A stretch of DNA of 5,543 nt from Alphaproteobacteria bacterium. Lineage in GTDB: Bacteria; Pseudomonadota; Alphaproteobacteria; Sphingomonadales; Emcibacteraceae. The position numbers were made by a program, and so were the translations under genes. Shown piece by piece: positions 1 to 5,543 of this stretch. Under the pieces are notes generated by a model. The model was not told where the DNA came from, did not search any database, and saw only the letters and a program-made list of their open reading frames with translations. The first letter of the stretch is position 1, and each line of letters begins with the position of its first letter. Location of the stretch: positions 1 to 5,543 of the forward strand of contig JAUILB010000204.1 in the NCBI GenBank assembly GCA_030432815.1, written 5' to 3'.

Positions 1-761
1 TTTGCCTTAACCCATAATTCTTCAAGTTCATCAAGTGAATATTGGTCGAATAATTTATTATTTTTTTCAATATGTTGTTCAATTTTATTAAAGCGATTTG
101 TAAATTTTGAATTGGCGCGCCTTAATGCTTTTTCCGGATCGATTTTAAGGTGCCTTGCAAGGTTCGCGTAAACAAACATCATATCGCCGAACTCTTCTTC
201 AATTTTATCGTGATCCTGCTTGTTTTTAATGAGTTCAGCCGAAAGTTCGGCCATTTCTTCGTTCAGTTTGTCGATCACCTGTAATGTGTCCGGCCAGTCA
301 AACCCGACCCTTGCGGCGCGTTTTTGCAGCTTTACCGCGCGGGTAAACGCCGGCAGACCGATGGTAACCCCATCAAGAATACTTTTTTGGTCTTTATCTT
401 CGCGCTCTTTGGCTTTCTGTTCTTCCCAGGCGACCGTTTGTTCATCGGCATCGCGATAATTTTCATCGCCAAATACATGAGGATGGCGGCGGATCATTTT
501 GTCTGAAATCGCGTCCACCACATCGGAAAACTTGAAATGACCTGCTTCTTCAGCCATGCGGGCATGGAAAACGGCCTGGAATAATAGATCGCCAAGCTCA
601 TCCTTCAACGCGTCCATATCGTTTTGTTCAATGGCTTCTGCGACTTCGTATGCTTCTTCGATCGTATAGGGTGCAATGGTTTCAAAGGTTTGTTCCACGT
701 CCCAGGCGCAGCCATCCTTTGGGTCACGCAGCTTTTCCATTATTTTCAGTAATTTATCCAT
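1..761 (-). CDS. mazG: MazG nucleoside triphosphate pyrophosphohydrolase (3' end beyond the left edge)
   Basis: Hydrolyses nucleoside triphosphates to monophosphate plus pyrophosphate in the cytoplasm, a house-cleaning role that also affects (p)ppGpp signalling in E. coli. The visible 253 residues contain both all-alpha MazG domains. The first has the N-terminal block GCAWDVEQTFETIAPYTIEEAYE and the Mg-binding set E35, E36, E39, E55 and D58 (EExxE then ExxD). The linker region has RRHPHVFGD at 91-99. The second domain repeats the pattern at E168, E169, E172, E190 and D193 and ends with the typical LARHLKIDPEKALRRAN block. E. coli MazG has about 263 residues, so only some ten C-terminal residues are missing. 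The start is fixed: an in-frame TAA lies at 783-781 and this ATG is the only start codon after it. The gene begins one base after the end of the upstream acetyltransferase reading frame. Only a weak purine stretch precedes the ATG, so translational coupling is likely. Family assignment is very secure. Confidence 0.96.
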   Translation of the reverse strand, partial: MDKLLKIMEKLRDPKDGCAWDVEQTFETIAPYTIEEAYEVAEAIEQNDMDALKDELGDLLFQAVFHARMAEEAGHFKFSDVVDAISDKMIRRHPHVFGDENYRDADEQTVAWEEQKAKEREDKDQKSILDGVTIGLPAFTRAVKLQKRAARVGFDWPDTLQVIDKLNEEMAELSAELIKNKQDHDKIEEEFGDMMFVYANLARHLKIDPEKALRRANSKFTNRFNKIEQHIEKNNKLFDQYSLDELEELWVKA

Positions 762-762
762 T

Positions 763-1331
763 TTATTCCATTTTTCTGTTTATCAACCGAAGCGCAGGAT
801 GATCATGTACCATGCAGTCAACCACTTCGCGGGCGCCAATACGTTCCGCCACTTTTATCGATCCGGTGTTTCTTTTTCAACCAGTGAATTGACCTCATCC
901 ATCCGAAGCTGATAAAGCCCGAATTCCGCAACCGCAAATGCGGCTTCCGTGGCAAAGCCATTGCCCCAATAATCTTTTGCAAAGCTATAGCCCAGTTCAA
1001 TAAAACGGCTGGCATTTCCTTCTTTAGTAGGTTTATGTAGTCCTTCCCAATAAAACCAGTCGATTTTGCCATCATTAATCCGTGTGAAATAAGAAAAGCC
1101 ACAGCGGCCAATGGGTGTGTTATCCGATTTTCTGATAACCATCAGGTGGCCAAGATTTTCTTCATGAAGCGACAGCATGATCCTGATATATTCCCTGTTC
1201 TGTTCATGACTTCTGGTAAAACCGGATGTGAACCGCACTACATCCATATCGCTATGCAGATAATCCAGAAATGCGACGTCTTTTTCCTTAAACGGTCTTA
1301 AAACCAACCTGTTGGTTTCCAAGCTATACAT
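763..1331 (-). pseudogene. GNAT family N-acetyltransferase (RimJ/RimL-like), frameshifted
   Basis: GNAT enzymes transfer an acetyl group from acetyl-CoA to an amine; the acceptor here is unknown. The N-terminus is typical (LETNRLVLRPFKEKDV, residues 4-19). The acetyl-CoA-binding motif A is intact (ELGYSFAKDYWGNGFATEAA, 112-131). The first reading frame gives 158 residues and ends ...LVEKETPDR at a TAA at 857-855, before the last helix and strands of the fold. Reading on in the frame one base back gives NTGSIKVAERIGAREVVDC and then MVHDHPALRLINRKME, ending at a TAA at 765-763. This is exactly the expected GNAT C-terminus, and the repaired protein would have about 189 residues, a normal family length. 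One A appears to be missing from the A-rich run at about 869-880, between the EK and NTGS codons. A real inactivating mutation, a homopolymer sequencing error and ribosomal slippage on AAA are all possible. If only 855-1331 is called as a gene, the product is a truncated enzyme. About 20 residues between the central strands (roughly 88-109, rich in W, Y and K) look like an insertion relative to short GNATs. Confidence 0.85.
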
Positions 1332-1335
1332 GTAT

Positions 1336-1340
1336 CCTCC
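1336..1340 (-). promoter_or_regulatory. Shine-Dalgarno site of the GNAT gene
   Basis: The minus strand reads GGAGG and then four bases before the ATG at 1331. This is a full-strength ribosome binding site, although the spacing is slightly short. It supports ATG 1331 as the start. Confidence 0.7.
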
Positions 1341-1354
1341 GGTGCGTTTGGCAG

Positions 1355-1360
1355 ATTATA
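1355..1360 (-). promoter_or_regulatory. Candidate -10 box of the leftward GNAT-mazG operon
   Basis: The minus strand carries a perfect TATAAT here. Transcription would start around 1348 and leave a leader of about 17 bases containing the GGAGG site. No good -35 box lies at the usual distance: the best guess is TTAGCT with a 19-base spacer, and there is no extended -10 TGn. The call therefore rests on the -10 match and its position. The site sits in the divergent gap, which suits a promoter for the GNAT gene and mazG together. Confidence 0.4.
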
Positions 1361-1466
1361 CTGGCTTTTTCATTTTAGTAGCTAATAGTCTACATCAAGA
1401 TTTCAAGTTAACCATTTACAAATATGAATTTTTCTGGAATCCTATAGAGCATAATGTGGTAACAAA

Positions 1467-1474
1467 GAGTAGGG
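1467..1474 (+). promoter_or_regulatory. Ribosome binding site deciding the TTG start of the amidohydrolase gene
   Basis: The purine run GAGTAGGG ends seven bases before TTG 1482. An in-frame TAG at 1470-1472 lies inside this run, so translation cannot begin further upstream. TTG 1482 is the first initiation codon available, and it gives a complete signal peptide with a lysine at position 2. Confidence 0.6.
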
Positions 1475-1481
1475 CAAGATC

Positions 1482-4400
1482 TTGAAATTGACAATTCTTT
1501 CTTTTTTGGCGGGTTTCGCCATTATAAATTCCGTGCATGCACAAAATATTACCTTTAACGAAGGGACCAATTTCGGCATAAGTCTTTCACCGGATGAACG
1601 CACATTGGCAATGGATTTGCAGGGGGTTCTCTGGACTTTACCGACAAGAGGCGGTAGCGCAGTTGCCCTTACCAGTGGACAACAACCCGAAGCACGTGAA
1701 CCTAGTTTTTCACCGGATGGTGAAAAGATTGCATTTCAGGGATTTCACAATGGTTATTTCCATATCTGGACGATAAATGTCGATGGAACTGATCTTCGCC
1801 AGATCACATCTGGAAATTTTGATGACCGTGAGCCTGACTGGAGCGATGATAATACGATTGTTTATGCATCGGATAGCGCTGGTAGTTACGATATTTGGGA
1901 AGTTGATGTTAGCAGTGGTCGCACAAGACGACTGACAAATCATCCGGACGACGAAGGGCACCCGGATCAGGATGGTGACAGAATACTTTTTACACGGGAA
2001 ATTAGGGGGGAGTATTCGGAAATTATTCTTGCGGAATTTGATGGTGATGAAAAAACGGAAACAAGCCTGATTAAATCTGATCATACCCGCTATTATCGAC
2101 CGACATGGACCGATCGTGGTGATGCTTTTACCTATATTTCCCAACAGGATGACGATACCCGCCTTAATTACATTTATGATGTTTATGATGTAGCAGCCTA
2201 CCGCGACGTAACGGCCATTGAAGACGGGGATATTTTCCCCTTTAAACCGGCCTGGAACAGCCGCGGTATTTATTATACCGCGGACGGCCAGATCAAATTC
2301 AGAACGTTGGATGTCAGAACTCGTTCAACTGATGTTCTAGTTACAGTACGGGAAGCTAATGTTATTGATTTCACGGCGTCCATCACGGCAAATGCGCCTG
2401 AGTATGTCACGAAAAAACGTGATTTCGATAGTGTTGATCCGCAATATGTACGTGGTATCGGCAGTATGGATGTTTCTGTTGAAACGGATAATATTATTTT
2501 TAGCGCGCTTGGCGATTTATGGATGCAGCAGGGCAATGAAAATGCACAAAATCTGACAATTGACAGTAGCCAGGTAAATGATCCTGCATGGACTTTAAAT
2601 GGCAGATTTGTTGCCTATGTTTCGGATCGGGATGGCCAGATGGATATCTGGATCAGAAACATTTCAAATGGTGTCGAACAGCGAATTACCAATGACGCCC
2701 ACCGCGAATATCGCCCCACATGGTCCCGTGACGGTAAATCAATCGCATATCTGTCCACCAGAAGCTACTCAAACACCTGGGGTCGGGCTGATCTTAAAGT
2801 CATCGATATTGATTACGGCAATATTGAAGTAATAGATGAAGGGATCCATACGCCCGGCCGTCCGGCATGGACGGCGGATGGTGAACATATTATTATCGCA
2901 GTGGCTGACCCTGCGACTTCACGTTTTCGAGAAGGTATGCACGGGATACGCCAATATAATATTGATACCAAACAATCAAAAATGCTTGAAATGCCAAATT
3001 CAATTGGTCTTTCCACACGTGATGGAAGTGGGCCTGTGGTATCCCGCGATGGCGGTAAACTGGCCTATGTTTCAGAAGGAGAAATCAGGGTTGCCTACAT
3101 TGATCCGGCTGGAAATATAACCGGTAGCGTTGAAAATCGCTGTGTTGATCCGGCACATATGCCGCGTTGGTCGCAGGATGATGAAAAAATTTATTATATG
3201 GCCGGCCGTATGCTCAGATCCTGTAACTATTTAACAGGCGAAGTTGAAAATCGAATGATTAACGCAACATGGCAGCGCGCACAGGCAGGTGACAAAACCA
3301 TCCATGTTGAAAAACTGTTTGACGGAGTTGCGGATCGATACCGGGAAAATGTTGATGTATTTGTAAGCAATGGCCGCATTACAAAAATCGTGCCGCATGG
3401 GCAGGATCCTGTGGTTGGTGAATTTCTTGATTATTCGCGTAATACAATGATCCCCGGCCTTATGGCGGGGCACAGCCACCAATCCGAACTTCGCGGGCAG
3501 AAACTGGGCCGTAACTGGCTTGCTTATGGCATTACCAGTGTACGGGACCCCGGTTCCAACCCTTATAAGTCACTTATGCGTAAGGAAACATGGGAAAGTG
3601 GTAAAATGATGGGGCCACGCATGTTTTATGCGGGTTGGCTTACAGGTGGGGCACGTGTCTATTATGGGCAGTCCTATAATGCCATAACCGAACGCGCCCT
3701 TTGGCACGAAATATACCGTATGCAGGATCTTGACTATGATATGGTGAAATCCTATGTGCGCCTTCCGGATGAATATCAGCAGCTATTGGTACGTGAAGCC
3801 CATAAGATAGGTATTCCGCTCAGCAGTCATGAAATTGCACCGGCGGTACAAAATAGTATGGACAGCGTGGAACATATCGCGGCCACCAGCAGGCGTGGGT
3901 ATTCACCCAAATTTTCCTATATGGCAAAAAGCTATGATGATGTGATCAGCATTATTGCACGGTCTGGACTGTTTATTACACCGACAGCTGTTCTTGACAG
4001 TAGCTATCATGAATATATTCAACGTTTCCCGCAATATGAGAGCGATGTTAAATACCGCACATTCCTTGATGCATATGAACGGGACAGCCTGATCAGATCG
4101 AGATATTCTGCAAATGCACAAAAGGAAATTAAACAGATTCCGGCAGTCAATGAAACTATCAAAAAACTGCATGATGCCGGTGCCAATTTTGCGGCGGGCA
4201 CGGACAGCCCGTTTTTGCCTTATGGTGTTGCGCAGCACATGGAAATTATTCAATATGTTAATGCGGGTCTAAGCCCCGCAGACGCAATAAGGGCATCCAC
4301 AATTAATGTGGCAAAAAATCTTGGTGTTGATGATGACCTTGGCACGATTGAGGTTGGTAAACTTGCTGATATGGTGATCTTAAGTGGAGATCCGCTGGAT

Positions 4401-4490
4401 GACATTACCGATATCCATAATGTTCAGGCAACAATAAGGGGCGGCCATCACTATACCATTCAAACTATTCTGGATATGGGGGCACGTTAA
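1482..4490 (+). CDS. Exported amidohydrolase with N-terminal TolB/PD40-type beta-propeller
   Basis: A 1002-residue exported hydrolase of the metal-dependent amidohydrolase superfamily (imidazolonepropionase/prolidase-like branch); its substrate is unknown. Residues 1-20 form a Sec signal peptide (K2, hydrophobic core, VHA before Q21) with no lipobox cysteine, so the mature protein is probably periplasmic. Residues about 25-600 are WD40-like/PD40 repeats. Recurrent (R)P-x-(F/W)-S/T-x-(D)G turns occur near 74, 118, 207, 256, 368, 412, 461, 518 and 561, enough for two propellers in tandem as in the tricorn protease N-terminus. Residues about 605-1002 form the amidohydrolase. Its beta-sandwich entry strand is IHVEKLFDG (607-615), and all metal ligands are present: H664 and H666 (HSH), probable carbamylated K756 (DMVKSYV), H783 (SSHE), H798 (VEHI) and D908 (AGTDSP). 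The C-terminus LGTIEVGKLADMVILSGDP closes the sandwich. The gene starts with TTG, and its stop overlaps the next ATG by one base (TAATG), so it is in one operon with the symporter genes. An active enzyme is likely, but peptide, cyclic amide and ester substrates cannot be told apart. Confidence 0.93.
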   Translation: MKLTILSFLAGFAIINSVHAQNITFNEGTNFGISLSPDERTLAMDLQGVLWTLPTRGGSAVALTSGQQPEAREPSFSPDGEKIAFQGFHNGYFHIWTINVDGTDLRQITSGNFDDREPDWSDDNTIVYASDSAGSYDIWEVDVSSGRTRRLTNHPDDEGHPDQDGDRILFTREIRGEYSEIILAEFDGDEKTETSLIKSDHTRYYRPTWTDRGDAFTYISQQDDDTRLNYIYDVYDVAAYRDVTAIEDGDIFPFKPAWNSRGIYYTADGQIKFRTLDVRTRSTDVLVTVREANVIDFTASITANAPEYVTKKRDFDSVDPQYVRGIGSMDVSVETDNIIFSALGDLWMQQGNENAQNLTIDSSQVNDPAWTLNGRFVAYVSDRDGQMDIWIRNISNGVEQRITNDAHREYRPTWSRDGKSIAYLSTRSYSNTWGRADLKVIDIDYGNIEVIDEGIHTPGRPAWTADGEHIIIAVADPATSRFREGMHGIRQYNIDTKQSKMLEMPNSIGLSTRDGSGPVVSRDGGKLAYVSEGEIRVAYIDPAGNITGSVENRCVDPAHMPRWSQDDEKIYYMAGRMLRSCNYLTGEVENRMINATWQRAQAGDKTIHVEKLFDGVADRYRENVDVFVSNGRITKIVPHGQDPVVGEFLDYSRNTMIPGLMAGHSHQSELRGQKLGRNWLAYGITSVRDPGSNPYKSLMRKETWESGKMMGPRMFYAGWLTGGARVYYGQSYNAITERALWHEIYRMQDLDYDMVKSYVRLPDEYQQLLVREAHKIGIPLSSHEIAPAVQNSMDSVEHIAATSRRGYSPKFSYMAKSYDDVISIIARSGLFITPTAVLDSSYHEYIQRFPQYESDVKYRTFLDAYERDSLIRSRYSANAQKEIKQIPAVNETIKKLHDAGANFAAGTDSPFLPYGVAQHMEIIQYVNAGLSPADAIRASTINVAKNLGVDDDLGTIEVGKLADMVILSGDPLDDITDIHNVQATIRGGHHYTIQTILDMGAR
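2261..2283. repeat. Perfect 9-bp inverted repeat inside the propeller coding region
   Basis: The arms CCGCGGTAT (2261-2269) and ATACCGCGG (2275-2283) are exact reverse complements around a 5-base loop. The transcript could form a strong GC-based hairpin. It has no U-tract after it and lies mid-gene, so it is not a standard terminator. It encodes part of a propeller turn (around residues 260-267), and codon constraint alone could explain it. Confidence 0.5.
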
Positions 4491-4786
4491 TGGGGGATAG
4501 CAAGGGGTACTGGAAAGATAATGTAAGCCTTGTACTTAAGTTGCTCGCGATCTGGTTTGTGGTGTCATACGGCGCAGGAATCCTGTTTGTTGATTATCTT
4601 AACCAGTTCAAATTTTTCGGTTTTCCGTTTGGTTTCTGGATGGCGCAGCAGGGCGCAATTTATGTGTTTGTTGTGCTGATCTTCGTTTATGTCGCAAAAA
4701 TGAATACGCTTGATAAAAAATACGGTCTTCAGGAAAGCGATGATGATATTCCCGTTGAGGATCTTGAGAAGGGGAACGGTGAATAA
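4490..4786 (+). CDS. DUF4212 family sodium:solute symporter small subunit
   Basis: A 98-residue inner-membrane protein of the DUF4212 family, the small accessory subunit encoded just ahead of SSS-type sodium:solute symporters. It has two hydrophobic segments, about 13-34 (from VSLVLKLLAIWFVVSYGAGI) and 49-69 (from FWMAQQGAIYVFVVLIFVYV). They are joined by the conserved aromatic loop FKFFGFPFGFWMAQQG (40-55). A basic and then acidic tail follows (MNTLDKKYGLQESDDD onward), which is characteristic of the family. The ATG overlaps the TAA of the amidohydrolase gene (TAATG), with a GGGGG run at 4478-4482 seven bases upstream. Its own TAA overlaps the ATG of the symporter gene in the same way, so the two subunits are probably made in matched amounts. 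The family's role is known only as a partner of the large subunit; how it contributes to transport is not established. Confidence 0.93.
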   Translation: MGDSKGYWKDNVSLVLKLLAIWFVVSYGAGILFVDYLNQFKFFGFPFGFWMAQQGAIYVFVVLIFVYVAKMNTLDKKYGLQESDDDIPVEDLEKGNGE

Positions 4787-5543
4787 TGGATGTTCAGCTT
4801 CTTACATACATTATTGTCGGATTGACTTTTGCACTTTATATCGGGATTGCCATTTGGGCCAAAGCGGGGTCAACCGATGATTTTTATGTGGCAGGTCATC
4901 ATGTACCGCCACTTGCCAATGGCATGGCAACCGCTGCGGACTGGATGAGTGCAGCAAGCTTTATTTCCATGGCCGGGTTGATCAGCTTTATGGGACGGGA
5001 CGGTGCACAATATTTGATGGGCTGGACCGGTGGTTATGTGCTTCTTGCTTTACTTCTGGCACCATATTTACGAAAGTTCGGACAATTTACGGTACCTGAC
5101 TTTGTGGGTGATCGTTATTATTCCGATGCTGCCCGTCTGGTTGCGGTAATCTGTGCACTTTTTGTATCTTTTACCTATGTCGCCGGGCAGATGCGCGGGG
5201 TGGGGATTGTTTTTTCCCGTTTCCTTGAAGTGGATATCACCATGGGTGTGCTTATCGGCATGTCAATTGTGTTTTTCTATGCTGTGCTTGGGGGAATGAA
5301 GGGGATTACCTATACACAGGTCGCGCAATATTGCGTGCTTATTTTTGCCTTCATGGTTCCGGCGATCTTTATCGCGATCATGATGACGGGGAATTTCATT
5401 CCGCAGATCGGTTTCGGCTCTGCACTCAATGACGGCAGTGGTATTACCCTCCTCGACAAGCTCGACGGACTGAGCACTGACCTGGGTTTCGCAGCCTACA
5501 CTTCGGGAGTCCGGCCCACTCTCGATGTCGCGGCCATCACGCT
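4786..5543 (+). CDS. Sodium:solute symporter, SSS family, large subunit (3' end beyond the right edge)
   Basis: An inner-membrane permease driving solute uptake with the sodium gradient, of the SSS subfamily that pairs with DUF4212 subunits (VC_2705-like). Some members of this subfamily neighbour acetyl-CoA synthetase genes and are thought to carry small organic acids. The substrate here is not determined. The visible 252 residues hold TM1 (about 6-25), the family block DFYVAGHHVPPLANGMATA with DWMSAASFISMAG (TM2 region), TM3 around 77-94 and three further helices to about residue 200. The extracellular-type stretch GFGSALNDGSGITLLDKLDG follows. Members usually have some 550-600 residues, so more than half lies outside the window. 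The start is ATG 4786, overlapping the previous stop; the nearby ATG at 4790 is in another frame that closes quickly. A purine run GAGAAGGGGAA lies 10-20 bases upstream. The last ~95 bases have much higher GC and different codon choice from the rest of the gene, while the frame stays open and the protein still looks like the family. Confidence 0.93.
   Translation, partial: MDVQLLTYIIVGLTFALYIGIAIWAKAGSTDDFYVAGHHVPPLANGMATAADWMSAASFISMAGLISFMGRDGAQYLMGWTGGYVLLALLLAPYLRKFGQFTVPDFVGDRYYSDAARLVAVICALFVSFTYVAGQMRGVGIVFSRFLEVDITMGVLIGMSIVFFYAVLGGMKGITYTQVAQYCVLIFAFMVPAIFIAIMMTGNFIPQIGFGSALNDGSGITLLDKLDGLSTDLGFAAYTSGVRPTLDVAAIT

Larger units (their letters stand above)
1332..1481. other. Divergent intergenic region between the leftward and rightward operons
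   Basis: This AT-rich 150-bp gap separates the GNAT-mazG pair from the amidohydrolase operon and must hold both promoters unless distal ones are used. The leftward side has TATAAT and GGAGG. On the rightward side there are only weak elements: TTTACA at 1415-1420, TATAGA at 1443-1448 and CATAAT at 1450-1455, and none are paired at 16-18 bases. A GTTAAC palindrome lies at 1407-1412. I see no clear operator, riboswitch or terminator hairpin. Confidence 0.6.

Noticed and set aside
220..506. Two plus-strand open frames (79 and 60 codons)
   Set aside because: They lie wholly antisense to mazG, whose frame is a textbook family match. Their translations are low-complexity, Ser/Phe-rich shadows without a ribosome site.
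862..882. Programmed -1 ribosomal frameshifting in the GNAT gene
   Set aside because: The zero-frame codons GAA AAA GAA ACA do not form a standard X XXY YYZ slippery heptamer and I see no clear downstream stem. A lost base gives the more family-like ENTGS junction, so simple deletion or sequencing error is preferred.
818..1111. A 97-codon minus-strand frame overlapping the GNAT gene
   Set aside because: It is the third frame of the GNAT region and is neither the N-terminal frame nor the one that carries the GNAT C-terminus. The translation has no family resemblance.
1415..1455. A rightward sigma70-type promoter made of TTTACA with TATAGA or CATAAT
   Set aside because: The spacers are 22 and 29 bases, outside the working range, and no other pairing gives acceptable boxes.
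1710..4253. Several minus-strand and alternate plus-strand open frames inside the amidohydrolase gene
   Set aside because: All are shadows of a single continuous 1002-codon gene with recognisable domains throughout.
4260..4282. Small inverted repeat TGCGGG/CCCGCA near the end of the amidohydrolase gene
   Set aside because: It has only a 6-bp stem, is inside the conserved AGLSPADAI coding block and has no U-run after it, so it is not a terminator.

Overview
The window looks like a stretch of a moderate-GC Gram-negative chromosome, most likely a proteobacterium and perhaps a marine alphaproteobacterium. This placement rests on gene content (two-domain MazG, exported propeller-amidohydrolase, DUF4212/SSS symporter pair) and codon style. 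It is an inference, because no marker gene is present. There are no RNA genes, CRISPR arrays or mobile elements. Coding density is high, and the only real intergenic gap is about 150 bp (1332-1481).

Left, minus strand (1-1331): a GNAT acetyltransferase gene is followed one base later by mazG, the house-cleaning nucleoside triphosphate pyrophosphohydrolase. mazG runs off the left edge with only about its last ten codons missing. The GNAT gene carries a one-base frameshift in an A-rich run near 870-880. The first frame stops at 855, but the rest of the GNAT fold continues cleanly in another frame to a stop at 763, directly before the mazG ATG.

Middle (1332-1481): a divergent intergenic region. 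A perfect TATAAT -10 box and a strong Shine-Dalgarno serve the leftward pair. The rightward operon has a ribosome site in front of a TTG start but no convincing promoter.

Right, plus strand (1482-5543): a tight three-gene operon whose two junctions both overlap as TAATG. It encodes (i) a 1002-residue exported protein with tandem TolB/PD40-type beta-propeller repeats fused to a complete metal-dependent amidohydrolase domain, (ii) a 98-residue two-helix DUF4212 small symporter subunit and (iii) the N-terminal 252 residues of a sodium:solute symporter (SSS family), cut by the right edge. A reasonable model is that the exported enzyme hydrolyses a substrate in the periplasm and the two-subunit Na+ symporter imports a product. 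The substrate cannot be read from the sequence.

The points most worth a second look are the hydrolase-plus-symporter cassette, the GNAT frameshift at the mazG coupling site, and an abrupt jump to about 70% GC with different leucine codon use in the last ~95 bases of the symporter gene. That jump may be a mosaic or an assembly join.
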